DNA of 64,000 nucleotides from contig NZ_CP117879.1 in assembly GCF_028736155.1 (NCBI RefSeq), positions 1,736,001 through 1,800,000 of the forward strand, written 5' to 3'. Shown piece after piece: positions 57,388 through 64,000 of the stretch. Positions within the stretch are counted from its first letter, which is position 1, and each line of letters opens with the position of its first letter. The notes below the pieces were generated by a model. It saw only the letters and a program-made list of their open reading frames with translations, was not told where the DNA came from and searched no databases. The position numbers were made by a program, and so were the translations under genes. Source of the stretch: Flavobacterium sp. KACC 22763. Its GTDB lineage: Bacteria; Bacteroidota; Bacteroidia; Flavobacteriales; Flavobacteriaceae.

Positions 57388-59064
57388 TTACTTCATTTCA
57401 TTTAATCCATCTGCAAATCGTGCATAGGCTGGTTTACGGGTAAACTGGATATCCCATAAAGCTTGTTTTTCGCCAGGAAGCCAAGAAGAATCTTTTTTGC
57501 TGTCGCTAACTCCCCAAACCGTAATGCCATATCTTTGTTTGGCTGGAATATATTTTGAATACATATCTACAACATATTTATACATTTCAGCTTGTTTTTG
57601 AAGCATAGTTTCGGTCACATCTGCAGTTCCTACAGCAATATCCAATTCTGAAACTTTAATAAGCTTGCCTGTTGCCGCCAATAATTGAAACATTGCTGCA
57701 ATATTTTCTTTATTCGAATTAATGCTAATATGCATCTGTGTTGCAATCCCATCAACTTTCTGTCCTTTACTTTCAATATACTCTACATACGTAATAAGCC
57801 CTTTGCATTTGTCCAAATTATATTCAAGATTATAGTCATTTACAAATAATTTATCAGTAGGATTACCATATTTTCTTGCCAATCTAAATGCCTCTACCGC
57901 ATAATCCTTACCTAAATAATCCTGCCAGAAAAATTCGTCTGCGGCCAAAGTTTTTCCAATACCTGTTTTTAATTCGTAAGGTTTGCCGTCATCCATCGGC
58001 TCATTAACCACATCCCAAGCTTTTACGGCAGGAGCACATTTTTTCATCATTTCTGAGATCCATTTCTCCAGACTTTCATTAATGATATTTTTCTTCTCTT
58101 CTGGAGTCTTCTCAATGATTGTGCTTCCTCCTGTTGAATTGTACTTCTTTAATGTAATATTATCAAAATAGTAATTGGTAGCCGTTTTTCCAAGATTGAA
58201 AGCAATTACTCCACAAGTTGCCTGCTCTGCCGAAACGGTAATTTCTTTTGTATAGGTTGTCCAAGTTGGCGTTGAAGAAATTGTTCCGAAAAAATCCCAG
58301 TGCTTATAGGCTCCTGGCGTTACATGTGCCTGCGTAGGATAAGAAGCATTTACATCTGAACGGATATCCATTGACAACTGGTATTTTTCACCTGCCTGAA
58401 CAGCTGGAGAAAATTTTATAAACAGCTGTGCCTCCCAGTCGTTCGCACGAACTGCAGCATTGGTTAATTTAAGCGCTCTGCCTACTCCGTTTGCACCTTC
58501 GCCAGCTGCAGTATATGCCATGGTTACATTTGAATTAACCTGATAATTGGATGTGTTATCTGATTCAAAATCATTGCCTGTTACAAGATCCCAACTTGGT
58601 CCTCCTGTTGATGGAATGATTACAGGAGCAATAAGGCCCTTTAAGTAAGCTGCATTTTGATTGGCATGCCAGCATAAAGTATGCCCAAATAGCGTCACTC
58701 CAGATTGCTGAGTGGCTGCCAGCAGTTTATCTATTCCAGAGAAGTCAAACGTGCCGTCATTTTTAACTACTGCCCCATGCTTCATTTCGTACCCCATGGT
58801 GATTTCGTCAAAATTTCGATCTACAAGCCTTTTGACAATTCCACCTGAAACATACTCTGATAATGAAATTCCGGCACCTAATTTAAAATCTGGATTGCCC
58901 GATCTGCCAACATAGGTTTTTAAATCTTTATAGGCATCTATTTTCTCCTGATTGGCAATGGACTCAGGTTTGGCATATTCAAAATCTAAAACACTATCAT
59001 TTGCACAGGACCAGACTGCTGCAGCAGTGCAGAACAGCATCGCCATTTTATATAATTTATTCAT
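57388..59064 (-). CDS. GH10 endo-xylanase lipoprotein with inserted carbohydrate-binding module
   Basis: 558 residues. Lipoprotein signal (CTAAAVWSCANDS). The GH10 barrel starts with LGAGISLSEYV and GHTLCWHANQ. It is interrupted by a binding module of the CBM4/9/22 type (about 165-310: DFESDNTSNYQVNS, KYQLSMDIRSD, YYFDNITLKK) and resumes with the acid/base Glu in WDVVNEPMDDG (about 352) and nucleophile Glu in KVSELDIAVG (about 473). This inserted architecture is the hallmark of surface GH10 enzymes encoded with xusA-E in Prevotella and Bacteroides, where they make the first cut in xylan. It is the last gene of its unit and is followed by a strong terminator. Confidence 0.94.
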   Translation of the reverse strand: MNKLYKMAMLFCTAAAVWSCANDSVLDFEYAKPESIANQEKIDAYKDLKTYVGRSGNPDFKLGAGISLSEYVSGGIVKRLVDRNFDEITMGYEMKHGAVVKNDGTFDFSGIDKLLAATQQSGVTLFGHTLCWHANQNAAYLKGLIAPVIIPSTGGPSWDLVTGNDFESDNTSNYQVNSNVTMAYTAAGEGANGVGRALKLTNAAVRANDWEAQLFIKFSPAVQAGEKYQLSMDIRSDVNASYPTQAHVTPGAYKHWDFFGTISSTPTWTTYTKEITVSAEQATCGVIAFNLGKTATNYYFDNITLKKYNSTGGSTIIEKTPEEKKNIINESLEKWISEMMKKCAPAVKAWDVVNEPMDDGKPYELKTGIGKTLAADEFFWQDYLGKDYAVEAFRLARKYGNPTDKLFVNDYNLEYNLDKCKGLITYVEYIESKGQKVDGIATQMHISINSNKENIAAMFQLLAATGKLIKVSELDIAVGTADVTETMLQKQAEMYKYVVDMYSKYIPAKQRYGITVWGVSDSKKDSSWLPGEKQALWDIQFTRKPAYARFADGLNEMK

Positions 59065-59096
59065 ATCGTTTAAATTTATACTTTTAATAATTTCAA

Positions 59097-60143
59097 TTAT
59101 TTGGCAACTGGCGTAAATAATTCTGCAGTTACGCCTCTATCACGAAGCACTAATGTGTCTTGGGTTGTTAGGCTAAAATCTTGAAAATTCACTTTATAAT
59201 CCAAATAAAGCGCATCGCGATCCTTGCTTCCCCAGCTGTTTTTTTCCCCTCTTTTCACAAATTTACCTGTGCCAGTTGCTGTAAACTGAGCACTATTGTT
59301 TCCAGAAACAGTACACCCATTATTATCGTCAAATGTGAGCACCAGATTGAAATTAATATTGGCTCCCGTATTATCTTTAATAGTAACAGGAAAATCTATA
59401 GTCTTCATTGACAAGGTATTTATCCTGTTAACCTGATCTTTCTCAACATATTGGCTGTGACGGCTTACTACTCTATTAAGCGCAGTGTTTCCGTTATTTC
59501 CAACAAAAGTGTCTTTACCTCTTCTTAAATAAAATCCGTCCCAAGGATTTACATATTTAATCGCGTAAAAAACATAGTCTTTGGGAGCTACACTCCAATC
59601 GGAAGCTAAGGGTCTTAATGGATTTGCAACTAATGCTTTTCCTGACAAAATAGAATCCGCATTCATAACTTTTGTCATTTGAAGCGGAATAACATAGGTC
59701 TTTTTTATGGCAAGAGGATCCGCAAAGAAAGCATCTGTCAACTGCACTTCGACTCCTCCAGAAATCTGACCTTTCGGGATAACAATTTTATCGCTCAAAA
59801 GTGTGTAGTAATTTGAAGGCATGGCAACAATCTGATCGCCTCCGCTCTTAAATAAAAGATTCGATGTTAGAGAATTGGCAACCGAAACATCAATTGTTAC
59901 GTCTTTATTATTCTCATAAACCCCGCCTAAAGTTCCCATAATTTTACATTTATGCGCATTATCTAGCGATGTATCAAATATATCTTCTCCTAAAGTTATG
60001 GTTCTAACAGGAAACTGATAAGCAAAATAAACTGCTGAATATTCATAATCATCAAAATTTTGATCATCGTTAGTGCATGCTGCCAATAAGCCAAAGAGAA
60101 CCGCGGCCATTAAAAATATCTTGTTTTTCATTTTTTTATACAT
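59097..60143 (-). CDS. XusE-like surface lipoprotein with DUF1735-type domains
   Basis: 348 residues from the ATG at 60143; the ATG at 60131 (MKNKIFLMAAVLFGLLAAC) is an equally good start. Lipoprotein signal ending in LAACTND. The N-terminal part (about 25-180: VYFAYQFPVRTITLGED, IDVSVANSL, LSDKIVIPKGQISGGVEVQLT, KKTYVIPLQMT) matches DUF1735-like domains, and the C-terminal part (about 185-345) is a beta-barrel-like binding domain. It lies between SusD and GH10, exactly where XusE-type proteins lie in xylan loci. The likely role is xylan binding at the surface; it has no enzymatic motif. Confidence 0.82.
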   Translation of the reverse strand: MYKKMKNKIFLMAAVLFGLLAACTNDDQNFDDYEYSAVYFAYQFPVRTITLGEDIFDTSLDNAHKCKIMGTLGGVYENNKDVTIDVSVANSLTSNLLFKSGGDQIVAMPSNYYTLLSDKIVIPKGQISGGVEVQLTDAFFADPLAIKKTYVIPLQMTKVMNADSILSGKALVANPLRPLASDWSVAPKDYVFYAIKYVNPWDGFYLRRGKDTFVGNNGNTALNRVVSRHSQYVEKDQVNRINTLSMKTIDFPVTIKDNTGANINFNLVLTFDDNNGCTVSGNNSAQFTATGTGKFVKRGEKNSWGSKDRDALYLDYKVNFQDFSLTTQDTLVLRDRGVTAELFTPVAK

Positions 60144-60175
60144 TTATATAATAGACATTTTAGATAGAAATAATT

Positions 60176-61915
60176 CTACCATCCTTTGTTCTGAATGAGA
60201 GCGTTAAACTTAAGAACTTCAGAATATGGTATCGGACCATAATTCATATACTCTTGAAAAAGTCTATTTTCCACAGTAATTTTTTGATAGGCACCTCCTT
60301 GAATTTTCATTCCTTCTGCTGCGCTGGTTAAGTTTAAATTCCATCTGCGCAAATCCCAAAATCTAAAACCTTCAAAACATAATTCCAATCGGCGCTCGTT
60401 TCTAATCAAATTACGCATCGCAGACTGGTCTGATTTAATAGATTCCAAATACAAATCGGGCTGGCTTATTCCTGCTCTTTTTCTTAGTGCCTGAATTACG
60501 TCGTAAGCCGAAAATCCTGCAGAACCACTAGCCAATGGCCCCCATGCCTCATTTGCCGCTTCAGCGTAAATCAAATACAGCTCTGTATATCTCATGCGAG
60601 GCTTATAGTGTCTTTGATTATTGACTGCATTTGGATTTAAGTTAACATCCTGACGCAATAATTTTTTCATATAATAGCCTGTTCGCGTCGATGTACCTAC
60701 TTTGTTCAGCGCGTCATTTGTGCTTCCGTCGCTTGCTGTAGTAATAACAGTATTGTTTACACCCGCTGTAGCCTGATTGACTAAAATAAATTTCTGCAAA
60801 CGCGGATCACGATTGGCATACGGATTGGCAGCATTATAATTGCTGGCCGGATTTGCAATAGGATATCCATTCGCCATAGGAAAAGCATCCACTAAATTTT
60901 GAGTTGGATTAACACGCCCTTTTCCAAAAAGTGTCGGCGGAAAATTATCGCTTTCTAAAGTGTTGCTTTCTGCAATATCCGATCTCCAGATTACTTCTTT
61001 AGGATTTACTCCTCCACCTAAACTGCTCAATTCAGCCGCATTATTGTACCAGTTTAAACCGTTCGGATCGATACCTGCAATGCCGCCATTCAGATTTAAT
61101 AATTCCCCTGCATATTTAGCTGCGCTTTCCCAAGCAGTAGTGCTTCCAGAACTAAATGCTGGACTCGCTGCCAATAAAGCCGCTTGAGCTCTTACCACTT
61201 GTGCAATTCTAGAAGACATTCTTTGTCTAGCGTACTGCCCAAAAACACGATTATAATCTGCTAAATTATCATACCCAGGAGGCAGAGTTGCAGCATCTTC
61301 AAAATCTAACGGAAGCAATTCAACAGCCTTTGCAACGTCAGCGTACAATTGTTTCATGCAATCCTCAAATGAGCTGCGGCCAACATTGAAGTTTGAAGTT
61401 GAAGTTTGAGGCTCTAATAAAACCGGAACTCCCAATAACTCACCATTTGCTGCAACACCTGCATGTGCCTGCAATAAGTAGTACATATAAAGTGCACGCA
61501 GACCGTAAGCTTCGCCTTTTAGCCGATTTCTAAACAATACGCTTACATTATCATCCTTTGCCCATTTTACCTTATCGGCTTCCGCAAGAAATATGTTTAG
61601 ATATTGAATAGCGCTTTTTGAATTTGTCCATTGGTCTAATGGATTAAAATTGGCAGTCCACTGTCCTGTTGCCACTTTAAGATAGTTGCTATTGATATCG
61701 TTGGTAACGGCGTCATCTGTCGCCACATCGTTAAAGGACCAAGAATTTCCGGGAAGTCTAGTATAAGCATTTAAAAGAATTCCCTGAGCATATTCTGCTT
61801 CCGCGTACATATCTTTCAATCCCCTGTTATTTTCTATGGCAGGCTCAATCAAGTCATCACAGCTGCAAAAAACAAACACAATTGATATAAAAGTTAATAG
61901 TTTTATTTTTTTCAT
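60176..61915 (-). CDS. SusD/RagB-like xylan-binding lipoprotein (XusD-like)
   Basis: 579 residues. Lipoprotein signal (FISIVFVFCSCDDLIEPAIENN). SusD features are EAEYAQGILLNAYTRLPG, YLNIFLAEADKV, RLKGEAYGLRALYMYYLLQAHAG, MRYTELYLIYAEAANEAWG and RNERRLELCFEGFRFWDLRRW. It is longer than the SusD at 52271, as is usual for the second pair in xus loci. It follows SusC by 27 bp and precedes the XusE-like gene by 32 bp. Confidence 0.95.
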   Translation of the reverse strand: MKKIKLLTFISIVFVFCSCDDLIEPAIENNRGLKDMYAEAEYAQGILLNAYTRLPGNSWSFNDVATDDAVTNDINSNYLKVATGQWTANFNPLDQWTNSKSAIQYLNIFLAEADKVKWAKDDNVSVLFRNRLKGEAYGLRALYMYYLLQAHAGVAANGELLGVPVLLEPQTSTSNFNVGRSSFEDCMKQLYADVAKAVELLPLDFEDAATLPPGYDNLADYNRVFGQYARQRMSSRIAQVVRAQAALLAASPAFSSGSTTAWESAAKYAGELLNLNGGIAGIDPNGLNWYNNAAELSSLGGGVNPKEVIWRSDIAESNTLESDNFPPTLFGKGRVNPTQNLVDAFPMANGYPIANPASNYNAANPYANRDPRLQKFILVNQATAGVNNTVITTASDGSTNDALNKVGTSTRTGYYMKKLLRQDVNLNPNAVNNQRHYKPRMRYTELYLIYAEAANEAWGPLASGSAGFSAYDVIQALRKRAGISQPDLYLESIKSDQSAMRNLIRNERRLELCFEGFRFWDLRRWNLNLTSAAEGMKIQGGAYQKITVENRLFQEYMNYGPIPYSEVLKFNALIQNKGW

Positions 61916-61942
61916 ATTAATTAAATTAAGTGTTTCTAAAAT

Positions 61943-64000
61943 TTAAAATAATGCTTTAAGACCTAGATTGAAATATCTGGTTTGCGGAGCACTGCCTATG
62001 TTCAATTCCATATATTCTCTTTCTTTTGCTATGGTCGCAAGATTGGCTCCTAGCGCATAAACACTTAAACCATTAAAGAAAGTCTGACTCAGCGCTTTTT
62101 TTGGAAAATCGTATGTAATTTGAACCTTAGAAAGATCAATCCTATTGGTGCTGTAAATCCAGAAATCTGATGAGCGGTAATTATTATCGCTATTCAATGA
62201 CGTTAATCGAGGGAAAGCAGCAGTATCTTTTGTTTCTTCTGTCCAGCTGTTGCGAACATTTACAGAATATTTATCTTCTCCATCTATCCAATAGTAAGAG
62301 TTATTTTTCATGCCGTAAGCACCAGTCTGGCCTGTAACTATTGTAAAGAATGTAAAGTTGTTCCACTTAGCAGTAAAGTTAACCCCATAAGTAAACGGAG
62401 CTCCGTTCCATCCTGCTTTACCCAAATAAACCTCATCTTTCACATCAATTATACCATCGCCATTCTGGTCTTTATATTTAATATCACCTGGTTTAACCTG
62501 TCCAAAAGTTTGTGAAGGCGAGTTTTGAATATCATTTGCGTCTCTAAAAAAACCATCATTTTTAAGTCCCCATAAAGCATCCAAAGGTTTGCCTTGCCTG
62601 TTTTGATAAGAGTCTTCATAAAGCTCTGCACGTTTTGAAGCTTCAGTATTTAAATAAGTTCCTGTAAAGCCAAGCGCTAAATCTACAGTTCCGACCTTTT
62701 TGTTAAATCTCAAATCGAAATCAAATCCTGTACGTTTATCATCATTGTAATTGATGTAAGGAATAAACGAAGTGTTTGGCCAGCCTGTCGTATAATAGAT
62801 AGGATATAAACTTGCAGCCTGAATAACATTTCCTTCGAATTTATTAATGAAAAAATTACTGTTCAATGTTATTAATTTCTCGAAGAACGAACCTTCTAGA
62901 CCAAAGCTTATCTCTTTTCTTTGTGCGAAAGTAAGGTCTAAATTTTCACCTCTTCTTGAGTCTGTACTTCTGTTAAGCGCACCATCTCTCCAGCTAAACC
63001 AAGCACCATCTGTCTGAGTATAGATGCTCTGATATAAATAATAGCTGTTTACGTCTAGATCGGTATTTAAAACACCTCCCGAAGCTGTCAATTTAAGATA
63101 ATCGATCGCGCTTACACTCTTCATGAACTCTTCTTCTGATAATTTCCATCCAACAGACATCGTTGGAGAAAATGCCCCTCGGTTTCCTTCAGCAAATTTT
63201 GCTGAGTGGACATATACACCATTGAATTCTGCAAAATATTTTTGATTGAAATTATACCCTAAGTTCAACCCCAAATTAGCATTACTGGTTTTATGATACA
63301 CTTCAGATCGTGATTGCTGAAATCCTGAAGCTGTCAGCATAGCTGATACATTATGCTGCTCTTTTATTTTTTTCACATAATTAAACTGTCCTGAGAAAGC
63401 CACTGTCTGATCAAAAGCACTATTGCTAATGTTCTGCACTCCAGATTTTGCATCTTTTCCGTATTTTGTCAAAGATGTTATCTGATCAAATCCTGCGTAA
63501 GTATTCCAAGTTGCCTCATAAGTAGCATACGAATTATTATACGACTGAGTATAAGAGGTAGCATAATCTACAGCAAAATCAGTGTGAAATGAAAGACCTT
63601 CCAATAAATCTCCCAACTTCACATCAACGCCAGTATTAAATTGGAACTGACGGCTTGTGAAGGTATTATATCCTCCGGCATAAATTGCTGCAAACGGATT
63701 TGTCGGATTAAGCTGCGTACCGCCCAAAAGATATTGATTGTCTATTATATAATTACTGCTGTTAGCAAGAGCCAATGTTGCCTTATCATTTGGCTCAATC
63801 ATGCTAATTGGCAATAAAGGGCTGAACAGATGCGGTCTTAAAGTTGCCGCATTTTGCCAATAGTCTGTATTCACTCCTCTTGTGTTTGAATAAATGGCAT
63901 TAGCGCCTATAGTTGCAGAAATTCGATCATTAATGCTAAGGTCTACATTACCTCTAATATTAAATCTATTCATGTTATTATGTGCCGCTTCACCAAAATC
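61943..64000 (-). CDS. SusC/RagA TonB-linked receptor, C-terminal part (XusC-like, cut by window end)
   Basis: At least 685 codons. The frame is open through 64000, so the ATG at 63973 (MNRFNIRG) is internal, and the signal peptide, regulatory domain and plug lie outside the window. What is seen is the barrel, including the SusC blocks SPTMSVGWKLSEEEFMKS, DYLKLTASGG, PGDIKYKDQNGDGIIDVKDEVYLG and a final strand RYFNLGLKALF. Gene order SusC-SusD-XusE-like-GH10 matches the second half of the xusA-E cluster, so a xylan oligosaccharide is the probable cargo. Confidence 0.93.
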   Translation of the reverse strand, partial: DFGEAAHNNMNRFNIRGNVDLSINDRISATIGANAIYSNTRGVNTDYWQNAATLRPHLFSPLLPISMIEPNDKATLALANSSNYIIDNQYLLGGTQLNPTNPFAAIYAGGYNTFTSRQFQFNTGVDVKLGDLLEGLSFHTDFAVDYATSYTQSYNNSYATYEATWNTYAGFDQITSLTKYGKDAKSGVQNISNSAFDQTVAFSGQFNYVKKIKEQHNVSAMLTASGFQQSRSEVYHKTSNANLGLNLGYNFNQKYFAEFNGVYVHSAKFAEGNRGAFSPTMSVGWKLSEEEFMKSVSAIDYLKLTASGGVLNTDLDVNSYYLYQSIYTQTDGAWFSWRDGALNRSTDSRRGENLDLTFAQRKEISFGLEGSFFEKLITLNSNFFINKFEGNVIQAASLYPIYYTTGWPNTSFIPYINYNDDKRTGFDFDLRFNKKVGTVDLALGFTGTYLNTEASKRAELYEDSYQNRQGKPLDALWGLKNDGFFRDANDIQNSPSQTFGQVKPGDIKYKDQNGDGIIDVKDEVYLGKAGWNGAPFTYGVNFTAKWNNFTFFTIVTGQTGAYGMKNNSYYWIDGEDKYSVNVRNSWTEETKDTAAFPRLTSLNSDNNYRSSDFWIYSTNRIDLSKVQITYDFPKKALSQTFFNGLSVYALGANLATIAKEREYMELNIGSAPQTRYFNLGLKALF

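Noticed and set aside
61943..63973. ATG at 63973 as the start of the last SusC gene
   Set aside because: The frame is open through 64000, and the protein from this ATG lacks a signal peptide, plug and TonB box; it is an internal Met.

Overview
The window looks like a chromosome segment of a Bacteroidota bacterium, most likely a Flavobacterium-type soil or plant-associated polysaccharide degrader. The evidence is five SusC/RagA receptors with SusD/RagB partners, two one-protein hybrid two-component regulators, a FecI/FecR pair, a type IX secretion sorting tail, AT-rich spacers, A-rich translation starts and Bacteroidota-type promoters (TAnnTTTG). No rRNA, tRNA, CRISPR array, phage or complete insertion sequence was seen.

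Layout. (1) 1-1070: N-terminal part of a TonB-dependent receptor without a SusD partner, cut by the window start. (2) 1636-1920: small helical protein of unknown function. (3) 1961-11018, minus strand: ECF sigma factor, FecR anti-sigma factor, SusC with an STN signalling domain, SusD, a three-domain calcineurin-like phosphoesterase and a lipoprotein glycerophosphodiester phosphodiesterase. No glycosidase is present, so the cargo is probably a phosphodiester. (4) 11019-11753: gene-free stretch with orphan hairpins and repeats. (5) 11754-26567, minus strand: fructan (levan/inulin) locus with a fructose-sensor hybrid two-component regulator, sugar MFS permease, GH32, SusC, SusD, DUF4960 glycan-binding lipoprotein, GH32-like lipoprotein and fructokinase. 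It resembles the Bacteroides thetaiotaomicron BT1754-BT1765 fructan locus. (6) 26730-27068: small membrane protein. (7) 27414-42830: beta-glucan/xylan-type locus with GH3, a beta-propeller hybrid two-component regulator, SusC, SusD, surface glycan-binding protein, GH10 and a divergent GH16. (8) 42978-45500, minus strand: SMP-30-like beta-propeller protein and a TlpA-like gene split by an in-frame amber codon. (9) 46312-48231: secreted GH5 with ricin-type and T9SS domains. (10) 48583-64000, minus strand: xylan locus. A SusC/SusD/DUF1735-type/GH10 unit matches the xus core of other Bacteroidota, and a second SusC/SusD unit is followed by GH43, GH8 and a CE1-like esterase.

How it works together. 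Each locus pairs outer-membrane capture (SusC/D plus surface lipoproteins) with its own hydrolases and regulator. Two regulatory signals can be read directly. A 21-bp-period direct repeat (TGCWWCATYTRT-type half-sites) lies at one fixed distance from a -7-like element before GH3, SusC and GH16 of locus 7, and is probably the target of the HTCS encoded between them. A LacI-type palindrome (ACAATCGGTTGY) occurs four times, before the xylan SusC, before GH5 and before the split TlpA gene, and suggests a xylan regulon run by a LacI-family protein encoded outside the window.

Functions are read from motifs and gene context by eye; no database search was run.
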